DNA of 64,000 nucleotides from Amaurobius ferox (taxonomy: Eukaryota; Arthropoda; Arachnida; Araneae; Amaurobiidae): NCBI GenBank assembly GCA_951213105.1, contig OX578147.1, forward strand, positions 122,541,399 through 122,605,398, read 5' to 3'. Under the pieces are notes generated by a model. The model searched no databases. It had not been told where the DNA came from and saw only the letters and a program-made list of their open reading frames with translations. Below, one piece after another: positions 44,757 through 56,500 of this stretch. The translations under genes were made by a program, and so were the position numbers. How positions within the stretch are numbered: position 1 is the first letter of the stretch; every line of letters begins with the position of its first letter.

Positions 44757-45150
44757 CAGCCTCTTTCATGATAATACGAACTTAAGAACGCTAGCAAGAA
44801 CCGTTCTTGAGATATTGCACATATTTCGTATGGACTTTTGAAAACATTATTAAAAATTCAGGACCTTCAATACTGTTAAATAATTAGTCATTTCAGAATT
44901 AATTTACTTCTAGAAAATGAATGGCAAACTTTAAAACGTTATGATGAGCATTTCTTGAAATATTGCAAGTTTTCCAAATAAATCTATTAAACAAATAACA
45001 TAAATAACACAAAAAATGTCTTAAGTATCATCTATGTTTATTTTCAGTATATAATATTATTCAACCAATCTATTAACACCATTCTCGTGGATCAAATTTG
45101 TTAAATGACACTTTTTGCTCCAGTTTTGTATTTGAATGCCCAACAATTCT
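44757..45150 (-). repeat. Hairpin-ended repeat, family A1, decayed copy 4
   Basis: Holds 'gaaccgttcttgagatattg' (44800), 'attctcgtggatcaa' (45082) and 'ttttgtatttgaatgcccaa' (45123), in family order. Both hairpin and far end are missing here. Confidence 0.6.
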
Positions 45151-45477
45151 CCAATAGTAATTTATTTCACGTGATATTCATTCTGATGAGTATTTTGCTG
45201 ATGAGTATGACAAAAAAAATTGTTTGGACTCATGTTGCCAAACGCACAGAATTTCAATTTGTGAATCAATGTCAAAAACATTTTCTGTGGATCTTGTCCA
45301 CCATTATATTGCTGTGAAAGACGTAAAGTCATTGCAGTATGCATAGCTGCCGACTTCGTGCGTTCGAGGCACGTTTCAAACCCCCCAATTTTTTGTGGGT
45401 TCCTCCACCCCTCTATATTTTTGCGCGTATTTAGTGGGGAAAACATGCACATATATGCACTAATTTTGCCCTTCGTT

Positions 45478-45590
45478 TTGCTTCATCATTCTTTGCTTCA
45501 TAATTTGCTTCATCAATTTCCGTGTTTCATCATTTTCTTTGTTTTATAATTTTTTTTGCTTCATCATTTCATCTTGCTTCTGCATTCGTT
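45478..45590. repeat. Short tandem repeat 'tttgcttcatcatt'
   Basis: About seven variants of a 13-15-bp unit. Confidence 0.75.
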
Positions 45591-46042
45591 TCCTTATTCA
45601 TTCCCCATTTACTATAAAAATGTGCATAGAAATTTACCCCTCAGACAATTTATTGTATTCTGAATACAAGATTTTTACTTGGAAATGATTTACAGAGAAA
45701 TGTGTTGACATATTTGACATTGGTGAAAATACCCTAAAAATAAAGTCTAGACTTCTTGGTTTCTTTTATGAAGATAATTGAGTTAGAAATTCACACAGTA
45801 TCTGTATATTGTATATAATAATGTTGCGCCTGCAATGGCAAAATAAATTAAATGAATAATTATCTAGAGGAAAAAAATATTTTTTCGTATTTAACTATAA
45901 TTTGCTTCAATACAGTATTTCAGACTTTTTATTGTGCAAGATAATTTGACTGAATAAAATGTAAATTAGACTTAAATCATTTGAAAAATACACGGATCAT
46001 TTGATTTCAAATGATTTTCAAGTCGGCGCCTATGGCAGTGTG

Positions 46043-46078
46043 TAGGAAAGGTCATGTATTGCGCACATCAAATTTTTT
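46043..46078 (-). repeat. Isolated far-end signature of family A
   Basis: 'taggaaaggtcatgtattgc' followed by 'gcacatcaaatttttt' matches the far end of A1/A2 copies. It may close the decayed copy that begins at 44757, with unrelated DNA in between. Confidence 0.5.
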
Positions 46079-48639
46079 GCGATGCCACTTCAAATTATGA
46101 GAATCTGATATCAAACCATTCCTCATAGATGAGGTAACACATGGCACCATTCTCTGTATTTTGTTTTCCGTAAATAATACTAGTATACAAGAAAATAAAA
46201 TCACGGGCATCAATAAATCTCGAAAAAACACTCAATGAATTTCGAAGAATTTAACTCTTTATTTTTTAACGCTTCTTCGGTTCCAATTCCGCTCACGTGT
46301 TATTTGATTTCAACCGTCTTCTATTGACGCTTTCCAAATGAAAAACGTACATCAATAAATAAGCAAAAATGCTATTTGTCTTTGTCAGCTTCGCTAAGTA
46401 GAAAAAAAATCTGATCTCCTACGTTTAATGAAGCGTTGAAACTTGGAAGAAGAGAAAAAATGGCGAAGGAATGAAAAAATGTCGAAATAGAACAGACGTA
46501 TTTTTAAACTGTTCTAAAATCCTTACACGGCGTGAACACAGATGTTGAGGATAGCTAATGATAAATGTATAAAAAGGAAGAAATAATAAGACAAAAAATG
46601 TCTTAGTATTGTCATTTGAATTCATTTTATGTAGTGATTGACAAAACTCTTGAAAAAGAACTTTGGAAAATTATTTGTTTTATATTTTTGAAACAAATGT
46701 CGTTTCTAATAGCAAGTACAAAGAAAAAAAATACTCTTATCACGTACATTACACACTTTGATTGGCCAATTTAAAGAAATTGACCATTGACATTTAAAAC
46801 AGTCGTAGTTTTTCAAAACTGTGGTTTTCGCCAATACAAAGCATAGAAATTAGAAATTTTATATCCATAGTCGCCAAACAAGTCGATGTGAAACATTCTC
46901 TAAGTTTTAAATCACGCTCTTACAGAAGCGAGCAACATCTGTGGACCCCGTTTAAAATCGGAATTATGGTACTTGTTACCTCTTCAAAAGATTTTTTCAC
47001 AGGATATTTATAATAATGCAAAAAAGGTGTATGTTAGAAAAATCTATATCATGTTTTAATATTCGCTAAAGTAGAGAACCTCCAAATTTATCCCACTTTG
47101 TCTTTCGATCGTTTTGATTTTGGAATAAATTGCAAAAAGTAAATTTAAGGAATTAATATTATTTTAAAAGATTTTTATTCGGTCAAAGAGATTTTTGAGG
47201 GCAATAATGATAATGACAAAATAAGCATACATTTCAAAAATTGCAATGATATCTCTAAAACTTAGGAAGTTAGAATTTTGAATTTTACTACCCAGTTCGT
47301 GTAGCACCAATTGTTTTTGCAGCAGTCTGACAGCTAGCCTCAAGTTTTGAGAGAATCGTCGGCTGGAAAACATTGATTTGATAATACGAAATTTCGCATT
47401 TAAATCGTCAGAATATTTAAACCAATTCGAATTTTAAAACAACAGGCTAAGATTTTTCCCATGAGCTAAAAGCATGTTTGAACAAAGTTTCGCGACTGAA
47501 GGTGACTTGGATTTTCTTCGAAGCGCGACACAGGCCAACATAGTCACACTCATACACAGCCGTCTTTTGTTATTATAAATTGCATAATTCTTTAATGTAA
47601 ATAATAAAGTAAAATAGTTCACCACAATCTCAGAGGCAGTAATTATTATCCGATTTATTATTAAGATGTTTGAACTTATAATCAATGTGCTGGCAGGTAT
47701 AAATAACTTAAATTATCACTTTTTCAAGCATGATTTTGCTTCTTAATCTAATTGAATTCCCTGCATATTATTCCGTCTAATTTCATATTCACATTTTCAG
47801 TAAACAAATATATATAATTCACACGAACGTAGCTCTAGGTATATTAATTTACTGAGTAATATTTGTTGTAATAACGTATCCTCCCTTGTGGAAAAATGGG
47901 TTCTCACAAAAAATTTCATTAAATAAGTTCCACAAAAACGAAGCGAGAACGCAGAAGGAGATAATTGGATCCCGTCCAGTGTCTTTACGGAAAATAATTT
48001 CAAAACTCCCACTAAATTAAGGATAAACTTATTTTTATGCGAAGTTATTGTTAATGTTCTACTCTGTGAATGCGAATATCTGAAAATCAGACACGTGCGC
48101 ATCTGAATAGAATTTTATAACACGTTTTCAGTAAATGTTCCTGTGTTTTTTCAGATACTTTACTAGTCTGAAAAGGTATAACTTTCTAATAGAGTAGAAT
48201 TCCGGTTATCCGCTAATTGGCTCAACTGAAAGAGACATTATTTTTTATTGTTATATCATCTTACGCATTATTTTAATTTAAGTTTCATTTTTTTTTTATT
48301 TTCACTTATTTTTTAATATTTTTAATAAGAAAATTATTTGAAAAGCGTGCATTCAAATGATAATTGATGGATGTTAATATGACGCATATTGATATATGAT
48401 ATACAGTATTGATTTTAATCAGATATGTAAGATACTTAGTACGTAATAAAGAAATAGACAAAAGCTGCTTACTTTGACCACTGTGTACACAGAATTACTT
48501 TGTCTCTACAAACTGCATAGTGATTTTTCTTGAGCTGCTCACTTTGGCATCGCTTAACAGCTGCTCTGTTACCATTTTAAATAATGGCCCAATCAGAATC
48601 TGTTGCATAATATTTTACTACAATGTACCAAAGTCGAGG
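46079..48639. other. AT-rich DNA, nothing recognised
   Basis: Minus-strand frames at 46425, 47164, 47434 and 47797 encode short, low-information products without known domains. No repeats shared with the rest of the window were noticed. Confidence 0.5.
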
Positions 48640-48925
48640 GCGCGACAGCCCAATAGTTAGCGCCCGGGAATTGCACTCAGACACCCGAATTCGATTTCCA
48701 CCTCTTTCCAAACTATCGCCGTGTTCACGCGGAGTACGATCACGTTAAATATATGTGTTTGTAAGTCCTTTCAATAGGTTAGTGGTAGGGGAAAGAGGGT
48801 ACGGTCCCTGTGGATGCCTCCCCCACTGGCTTCTGGTCCAAATTGGATGCCGGCCGTTCAAACAGATACCTTACAACTTCGGGTAGGTCGGACGATCTGA
48901 GTCGAAGAAGAAGAAGAATGCACCA
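48640..48925 (+). mobile_element. tRNA-headed SINE, copy 3
   Basis: The head is 'cgcgacagcccaatagttag' (box A) and 'cccgaattcgatttcc' (box B, one or two changes from consensus). The body contains 'gtgttcacgcggagtacgat', 'gggtacggtccctgtggatg' and 'cttctggtccaaattggatg'. The tail is 'ccgttcaaacagatacctta' and 'gggtaggtcggacgatctga', ending in (GAA)4. The most complete plus-strand copy. Confidence 0.88.
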
Positions 48926-48937
48926 TAGTGCAGCGTC

Positions 48938-49196
48938 TAGTAGCCACAGTGTGCACAATGCTGACATTCTTTGCCTCATCAAGATTTACTCAATATCAAC
49001 ACATTATTTTGTGAGACAAAAGAAAAACCAAAAACCGATTATGGATTTGAAGATTTTTTATGAGTCAGATGACAGCACATCTCTTATTACAATGGACCAA
49101 AATTCAGCGGTTAGGAACATTGTAGCCACAGTTAGCGCAATGCTGGCATTCTTTATCTCATAGATATCTACTCAACAGCAACACTTCCTTTTGTGA
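48938..49196 (+). repeat. Duplicated segment flanking the 5S-headed sequence
   Basis: 48938-49017 and 49119-49196 share 'gtagccacag', 'gcacaatgctg(a/g)cattctt', 'cctcat...tctactcaa' and 'caacac...ttttgtgag'. The offset is about 180 bp. The second copy runs directly into the 5S sequence. Confidence 0.7.
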
Positions 49197-49314
49197 GCCA
49201 ACGGCCGTACCGTTCTGAAAACACCGGTTCTCGTTAGATCACCGAAGTCAGGCAGCATCGGGCGCGGTTAGTACTTGGGTTGGTGACCACCTGGGAACAC
49301 CGCGTGCTGTTGCC
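49197..49314 (+). rRNA. 5S rRNA-derived sequence (second SINE head)
   Basis: 118 nt from 'gccaacggccgtaccgttct' through 'acaccggttctcgttagatc', 'accgaagtcaggcagcatcg' and 'gtgaccacctgggaacaccg' to 'cgtgctgttgcc'. Closer to a standard 5S than the 31907 copy. It is followed (49315-49340) by the same kind of linker and box-A-like piece ('acatttcgggcgcggtaacc') and then breaks off. It is therefore a 3'-truncated copy of the composite SINE rather than an isolated 5S gene. Confidence 0.9.
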
Positions 49315-49636
49315 ACATTTCGGGCGCGGTAACCCGGTGGTTTCCTACTAATCAACCCAAAGAAGTAACTTCAGCAAGGATAGAGGCAAGTTTTCATCCA
49401 ATCAAGACTGACCTATAAACAATAGACACCGATAAGGAGGCTTGCATTACCAATCGGAGTTTGGGGATCTTCAAGGAAATCAAAACTCAGATTGGTTGAA
49501 CAATCGATTACGTCACATCCTGTTTCAATTGCAATATACTGCGCGTTGCACTCAAAAATAACCAGTTTTTGATGGATTAAAATACTGAAAATTCATTACT
49601 TCAGAATACTTGTCTTTCAGAAAAATAATTGATAAG

Positions 49637-49688
49637 TTATTGTTGAGACCCAGACCGTCCGACCTACTAGAAAGGTGTAAGGTAACCG
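49637..49688 (-). mobile_element. SINE tail fragment, second 5'-truncated insertion
   Basis: About 50 bp of tail ('ttgagacccagaccgtccga' on the plus strand) between duplicated taattgataag (49626-49636 and 49689-49699). Confidence 0.85.
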
Positions 49689-49699
49689 TAATTGATAAG

Positions 49700-50100
49700 C
49701 TGTGCAACATTTGTGTTATGTAATGTAAAGTATTAGTAACATTTTGATAAACAATACATAGCTAATGAAAAAATATATATGACAAAATATTGATTTGTGT
49801 ACTTAATTTTTTTTTTCATTTTGCTTTATTTTTTAAACTTTCCTTAATTTTTACAGGTAATTATTATCATATTTGCCTCTTTGCAAGATATCTGATTCAC
49901 GTCGAAACACTCAGGTATGTTTAAAACATTTTAATGATTTGACTACTATAATTGCGCGATGCATTAATTTGCATTCCTGTAATTTTAATACAGATGAAAG
50001 CATTGAATGATTTGACTTCAATTTGATATTTTTAAACATCTGTCCATGGTATCCTAAACATATGAACATAAACATTTTTAAACTACTATATTTTCGTAAT
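49700..50100. other. AT-rich DNA, nothing recognised
   Basis: No feature. Confidence 0.5.
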
Positions 50101-50410
50101 GTCCCGTTTTATATTTTTGTGTCATAGTCATTAAAATTATGATATACATAGAAGAAATCAGGATCCAGGTCGCGAAGCCACTCAATGACGGCTTCCTGAA
50201 CTTCAGCATCAGTTGTGAAATGGCGACGTGTCAGGTGTTTCTTCAACGGCTCGAAGAGATGAAAATCGCTTGGTGCGAGATCCGGACTGTAGGGTGGGTG
50301 TTGCAGTACATTCCATCGGAAGCGCTGTACCAAAACGCTGTACCATGTGTAACCGAGGCCGTATGTGGTCGGGCGTTGTCGTGCAACAGCACGACAACTT
50401 TCATTTTCAA
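50101..50410 (-). pseudogene. mariner transposase C-terminal fragment
   Basis: On the minus strand, near 50405, a frame reads 'KVVVLLHDNARPHTASVTHG' with the second catalytic Asp (HDN). After a small tandem duplication ('ggtacagcg' twice) and frameshift it continues 'VQRFRWNVLQHPPYSPDLAP' (third Asp), 'SDFHLFEPLKKHLTRRHFTT' and 'DAEVQEAVIEWLRDLDPDFF', with a divergent end. These are signature motifs of mariner elements (DD34D). The 5' half and both inverted repeats are missing. Inactive. Confidence 0.92.
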
Positions 50411-51039
50411 TTCAAATAATTCGCACGCCGAATTTGTGCACCCGTGAGAGCTCTTGTTACCTTACTTTTTGAACTACCTACGTATTATTATTTACGTTAA
50501 TACATTTTTCCATAAGTTTTATTTTTATAATTTATTTATGCACATATTTTATCTGGCTTTCAAAGATCATACATAAAATTGGTACTTTAACAGAAATATA
50601 TAGTACATCACCTTAGAATTTACTTTATAAATAAGAACATAATAATCAAAATAAAACTAATAACAGATATCTGGATTATGGAGTTTCCTCTCGAATTTCT
50701 CATACAGGCATATTCCATACTATTTAGTTCCATTTGTATCGTCATCAGTATAAGAATACAAAAAGCAAAATGTAGCTATTTTTTTTTCCATTTCTTACCC
50801 AAGTTATCCTTTTGCAGTCACTGCGTAATCGAAATCAATGAGCAATGGCGGATGTGCCAGCTACCTAAGAATATTCCTAAAAGATGAATATGATTTAGTG
50901 AATTACCATCATTTCAAGATTCATATTTACTGAAAGTTGATATTTTTTTCAAACGACTTAAACAAAAATACCCTAAATTTTTAATTACCATTTTCTTTTA
51001 TAATGCACTTCTGCCGTTACGTAATTTGATTTTGCACAT
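50411..51039. other. AT-rich DNA, nothing recognised
   Basis: A short frame at 50678-50887 has no known domain. Confidence 0.5.
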
Positions 51040-51360
51040 CATGTCTTCCTAAATCCCTGTGACCTTGCTTTTTCATCTTAAACGTGTTGTATCTTCAAGT
51101 CAATGTCGTTGCCTAGCAACGCCTGAAATGATTAATTAAAATTTAATTCACCGCCTCTCCTCAAGAAAAGACACGTCTTAATTAATGAATCTGCAGCGTA
51201 ATGATCGGTCATAATTAGTGACTTTACAAAGTGCACTTTTTTGCAAGTCAACAAAGGATCATCTGATGGATGGGTAGTTATACTGCTTGGGATCTTTAAG
51301 TAGATGGGAAATTTTTAGACTTTAGAAAGCTTGATGGGAATTAAGGATTCGTTTATAATT
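51040..51360 (+). repeat. Low-copy duplicated segment D, copy 1
   Basis: Collinear with 53740-54060. Shared blocks: 'cgtgttgtatct', 'gttg(c/t)ctagcaacgc', 'gaatgattaattaaaattta', 'aatgatcggtcataattagt' and 'aagtgcactttttt'. Conservation is highest around the X-box and the homeodomain-like 'attaatta' words. Non-coding. Confidence 0.8.
51108..51120. promoter_or_regulatory. X-box-like palindrome gttgcctagcaac
   Basis: Perfect 13-bp palindrome-type RFX motif within segment D. The second copy of D has it as gttgtctagcaac at 53815-53827 (one change). RFX sites control ciliary genes in animals; no such gene is visible here. Confidence 0.35.
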
Positions 51361-51514
51361 AACGCACTGATATTGAGTCAAACTCAGTTGAACCTAGAGC
51401 GGTGTGTTGCTAATTCCGTCAATCGTGATCGACCGAAATGTTCTTCGTAGCCTTTCATGTCGATCTTGTACAGGATTAAAATACATGCAGCCTAAGGCCT
51501 CCAGCTTTATGCCA

Positions 51515-51650
51515 AGTTGTGCTAGCTTTACCCATTTTTTTCTGATTCTGGCTTTACCTTTTTTTCTCATGCCAGCTTTGCCATTTTTCCCATGCTAGCT
51601 TTTGCCATTTTGTCCTCATGCTAGCTTTATCCAGTTTTTTCTAATGCATC
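51515..51650. repeat. Short tandem repeat 'catgctagctttnccatttt'
   Basis: About five variants of a 27-30-bp unit. The frame 51404-51598 ends in this repeat. Confidence 0.8.
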
Positions 51651-52939
51651 CATGTTCTCTGTTGTTTTAATTTACTTGTTTCATAATGAGTGTGATAACA
51701 AGAGAAATTGTATCTTCCTATCAGTTTTCGTTCTCAAATTAATATTTCAAAAATTTGGTAAAAATTCTCGATATTGTTTTTAATACATAATACTGCCATG
51801 TAATTTTACTGGTATCTGCTATTGTTATTTTAATACCAGGGTGCTAACGCTTCCTGTTCTATCGCTTTCAATTCCGCTCAGGGCTGGGTAATTTTTTTTT
51901 AAATATCGCCGATACTCTGTACAAGATTCCTTATGAAACTGTATCTAAATGCAATATACTAGATACTTTTAGAGAAGCTACAAGATGCCATCTCAAAATT
52001 ATCACCTGCCATCTATAGAAGATACTTTACTAACTGTATTTAGATGCAATATACTATATATATTTAGAAGAAGCCAAAGATGCAAGATTATTCAAGTATT
52101 GCTCGATAAAAAGTTACAAAAATGCTAAATCACATGTATCAATAAAGAACATATTTAGATAACGCTCTAAGACATGCTATCTACTTAACGTGGTGTTTAT
52201 GTTTCATAAAGAAAAACTACGTTGATTTGTCATTTAATGCTTTTTATGTTAGTTATAAAGCTAGACAATCGGTGAATTTACATCATACATATCTTTGAAA
52301 GAAGTTTGTGAAATTATAGTATTATATTTTTACTAATTTCTTTTCCTTTATTTCTTGAGATACAAATCATATGCTTCGGAGCAAAATTTGTTTATAATCT
52401 GAGGAGAAAAAAAACATACATTGTTAGGGTGTAACAATTTTGTTACTGGAAACTTTGGTACTATTCAGTAAACGTTTTGCTGAAGTTAACAAAGTGATAT
52501 AAGTCGCCGTCATTTCGTTCGAGTCTAATTGGAAATTATCGAGTATCGGAAGAGATAGATATTCGATACATTTGGAAAAAGAATATCGATATAAAAACCC
52601 CGGTACATTTAAAGTTTTGAGGTCGATATTTGATACTCGATACATTTTGGATCAACGATACTTGTGAGGCTATATTTCCCAGCCCTGTCGTAGCCGAACA
52701 TATCACTGAGCTAACTGGGGTCCCTTAATGTGGAGTTGCACTTAATGATTGCAATATACAAAATATTTTGATAAGCTTTTTACAAATAAAAAGGATATAT
52801 TTTTACATTGTACTGAAATATATACTATTCATCGGCAAGATAAGATTAAATTTTTCCATTAGAAATCAATTTTACTGTGAAATATTCATTTTATATCATC
52901 TTTTTTAAAGGACGGGAGAAAAATCATTGCTGTCACAAG
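51651..52939. other. AT-rich DNA, nothing recognised
   Basis: A weak repetition of 'gatac/aatatactagata' words at 51950-52050 and 'tcgatact' words at 52540-52640. No gene. Confidence 0.45.
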
Positions 52940-53040
52940 TGTTAGTTCAGCCTACGCGATATGCTTTTCGATGATAACCTCCTCCATCGATGTTAACCTC
53001 CGTCGTCCTCTATCCGTCGATGATAACCTCCGTTTGTATG
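52940..53040. repeat. Three 'tcgatgataacctcc' repeats
   Basis: Near 52968, 52987 and 53015, spaced irregularly. Confidence 0.7.
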
Positions 53041-53739
53041 AATAAGTGCTTAAGGAGCGAATAGATTCAACTATTGCGCATGCTTTCCGTACGCACAGTA
53101 CGTCTTGCGTCATTCTGATTGGCTAGGGAAGATTGAAAAGAGCAATTTTATTATATATAGGATTCTACATCTGTAGCTTAGTTCAAACTATAATTTCCCC
53201 GCATATAATCAATGTTTCGAGAATTAATACATTTCTTCCTCGGGAAAACTCCATGAAAACCACATCCATTTCTGCCTGTTTTATAATACAAGGTAACATG
53301 GGTGTGTTCGTAGTACTCATGATTGTGTAGCTGGCACCATAAGTTGCAGAGTGCGCTGAAAATTCAAAACTCAGTATTTTCAGATCTGCATGATCACTGA
53401 GTCAAGTTGTCCTGGATCACTGCGATCAAGTTGTTCTGGGGCCATGGCGAAGAACATATTATTTCAATCTGCCTTCGAACCACATTTCTTTAAACCGACA
53501 AGATGGAACTGTAACCAATGAGCAACAAGGAAGGAATTATTTTCTCTTAACTTCGAAGTGGACGGACGCCCTACAAACAACTTGCTAACGAAGAAAATAA
53601 AATGATACAATTTAACAGTATTCTAATGCTGGTAAGTTGCACGTAGACCTAAAAATATAGAACAATAATGTACGAGTATGTCGAGTGGAGGCTCAAGCTC
53701 CAGTTATTTTTTACGATGTTTTTCTCCTTAATTTGTTTC
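53041..53739. other. No gene recognised
   Basis: A 65-codon frame at 53133-53330 has no known domain. 53380-53440 has two 'atcactg..gtcaagttgt' words. Nothing more was seen. Confidence 0.4.
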
Positions 53740-54060
53740 TGCACATCGAGTATTCTCAAATATCTGTAACCTTGCTATTTCACTTTAATCGTGTTGTATC
53801 TACAAGTTAATACCGTTGTCTAGCAACGCTTGGAATGATTAATTAAAATTTAATTTATTATCTCTTCAAAAAATACATGTATTAATTAACGATCCAGTGT
53901 AATTAATGATCGGTCATAATTAGTGACTTTTCGAAGTGCACTTTTTAATAGAATCAACAACGAATCTGATGAATAGGTCGTTATGCTGTGCGGGAACTTT
54001 AAATAAATCTCAATTTTCAGATTATAGAGTGTTTTATTGAAATAAAGGATAAAGGTGAAG
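53740..54060 (+). repeat. Low-copy duplicated segment D, copy 2
   Basis: See 51040-51360. Includes the X-box variant at 53815-53827. Confidence 0.8.
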
Positions 54061-54254
54061 AAAAACTATAACACAGAATAACCATAGAAAACTATATTAC
54101 CAGGTAGAACGAGTTAAAATGTTCCAAGAGGGAAACGAAACAAAGAATTAATGAAGGAGCCTTTATAGTGGCAAATGATGTGTTAATATCATTGCTGATG
54201 CAACTACTGAACATTTTATTCCTTTTTACATATTTTTCTCGTACAATCCTACTA

Positions 54255-54690
54255 ATAATCAGAAAACCAGAAGTGGCATCTCCGAAACCGGATGTAATCC
54301 TTAGTGAACCCCCTATTTCCTTGGGAATTCATTAATGAATCTATATCAGTCATCATATAACCTCTATTTATAGATAATCTTAAGATATAAATAGTTCAAG
54401 GAAATTTTTTGGACCGGAAGTGAAGAAACACAGAAGTAGAAATCTTTAGTGAATTCCCACTTCATTCGGGTTTAATGCTGAAGTCATATCAGATGTTATT
54501 AAAACTCTATCTATAACCAATCTTGAGAAGTAGTTAATCCAAGAATATTTTTGAATCAAAAGTAGTAAATTAACTGAGAGGGGAAATTCTTAGTGCCCCC
54601 CCCCCCCTTGTCATCGTCCTCCGGAATTGCATGCTAAATCCATATCAATAATCATCTTATCTATAGCAGATCCTACGAAACCGGTTAGAA
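54255..54690 (+). repeat. Repeat family C, locus 3
   Basis: About three units with 'accggaagtgaagaaacaca', 'tatatcagtcatcatataac' and 'aatcttgagaagtag'. A C-run lies at 54596-54607. Same orientation as locus 1. Confidence 0.75.
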
Positions 54691-54869
54691 ATATTCTTTT
54701 TTCCAAAAACGATAGTATGGCAATATGATTTTCACCAACAAAACTGCAAATTCGATGAAAATTTTGTAATCTATTTCGTTCTAAATTTGTAATCCATTTT
54801 GTGTGATAAAAAAAATGTAATTCATTTTGATAAATATAAGCATAAAAGAAGAAATAAATTTGATAGTAC

Positions 54870-54897
54870 AGAAAAGTCATGTCCACATCAGATTATT
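54870..54897 (-). repeat. Far-end signature of family A next to family C
   Basis: 'agaaaagtcatgtccacatc' followed by 'agatta' matches the family A far end. The DNA to its left (54691-54869) is not clearly A-like, so the copy is very decayed, or the signature is shared by another family. Confidence 0.4.
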
Positions 54898-55789
54898 ATC
54901 ACTAAATAACATATGGTGATAACTATCAATCTTTCGCTTTCCTGTTTAAAATATAAATCGTCTGCAAAATCGTGGAATCAACTTTTTAAACATTTATCAC
55001 TCTGAACTTGACAGTTTATCAAACTCTGCCGATATTTTAAACGAATATCTTTGATAAAATCGACACGCATAACATATTAGTAAAAAGCTAATGTAAAATC
55101 CATATTTATCTTTGTTGCATATACTAAAAATCTTTCTTGTGACTTTTGGAACGTTAGTTGATAAAAAAAAATTCTAAGCAGAAACATTTTAACGGAAAGG
55201 ACAACATTGCACAATCCCTCTGCGTAGTGCCATTATGGAACGAAAAAATCTTAACTTTGTAAACACGGGATTTTAATTGTGCTTAATTAGTTGAAGTAAT
55301 TAAAGCAAAGGGCCTAGAAAATTGTAGAAAGTAATTTTAATTATCAAACCCCCAAGTTGAGGATTTCTTTTAATCGTCAATGTCTTCGTTCATAGAGTAC
55401 TTGGATACACGTCAATTATACAGAATCAAAGTTTTTAATGTTTCGTAAACATTTTTAAAATAACAGTATTTTTTGCTTACATACACTGTAAATAAAATAC
55501 CTTTCACTTGAGTAAATCTGTGAGTTATTGTAGAAATTTTGTATCGTTAAGATTAAAAAATTTTCATGGACAAAACTTATAATAGAAGAAAAACAAATAA
55601 CTGTGAAGAATATTAATATAATGTAAACTCGACATATCCGTTTTTAACAAACCTCGTTCTAGCACTCAATGTTTTCCATTCATAACCATGCCAATTGCAT
55701 GGAGCATGTTTTTGAGTTATTGCATGTGCGCGTGCATGTTCGTCTGCTTACATACGAATCTGTGGATACTAGCGAAATAATTCAGTAAT
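54898..55789. other. AT-rich DNA, nothing recognised
   Basis: No feature. Confidence 0.5.
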
Positions 55790-56500
55790 ATTACTTAACA
55801 AAGAAAGATGTCTGTCTGTACGGTCTGTACTAGATAATCTAAGCATCGCACAGCCATGAAATTCGGTACAGGGGCACTGCAGGGTCCGAATAGGTGCCCT
55901 GCGGCATAATTTTCTTTAAAACTTTAAATCACGAACTACCTTTCTTTAAATCACGATTTTGCGCCATTTTGTCAAACTAAATCTATTTCTTCTTTTCTGC
56001 CGGAGATTCGCAAACGATCGAGTAGTTTGGCAGACATTTGGTGTAGAGCAAAAAAATAGTTGACCGTACCATGTGCCTTTACATTTTTGGATTTTCTAAA
56101 TCTACAAATTCAAAAACGGCATCCAATTATTTTTTATTTGGTGTTATATGGGTTTTTATTTGGTGTTACGTTATGAATATTTTGCTAAAATTTGACTGAA
56201 ATTAGATGTAAATTTGCTGAGACAGCAATACTTTTCGGATTTAAAGGAACTTTTTTGCGATTTCAAATATTTTTATTTAGTTGTGTTGTGAGAATGATTT
56301 GAGTTCAAAAGGGACGATTTGGATATTGAGTGTTGTTATCTGTATCTGTTTCATTTAAGTAGTGGGCGTTTATTTATTGAAAAAATGTACCCGACGTTGC
56401 CCGGAATTTAAATGAGCGGTTGTGGCTTAGCCGTGTGTGCACCCACACAACAATTTAAATTTTATTTTTGTTACTAGAAAATGTAGGCGTTGCCCAGGAT
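55790..56500 (+). repeat. Dispersed repeat F, copy 2
   Basis: 'gatgtctgtctgtacggtct' and 'atctaagca...acagccatg' match 5840-5910. 'gaaaaaatgtacccgacgttgcccgg'-type text (from about 56380) matches 6310-6340 and is itself repeated near 56470. Confidence 0.5.

Noticed and set aside
47797..48102. Possible LTR or primer-binding region ('ggatcccgtccagtgtc')
   Set aside because: No TG...CA ends, TATA/polyadenylation order or second copy was found.
49197..49314. Ordinary functional 5S rRNA gene
   Set aside because: It is followed by the same linker and SINE piece as the target-duplication-bounded copy at 31907, and lacks a T-run terminator directly after it.
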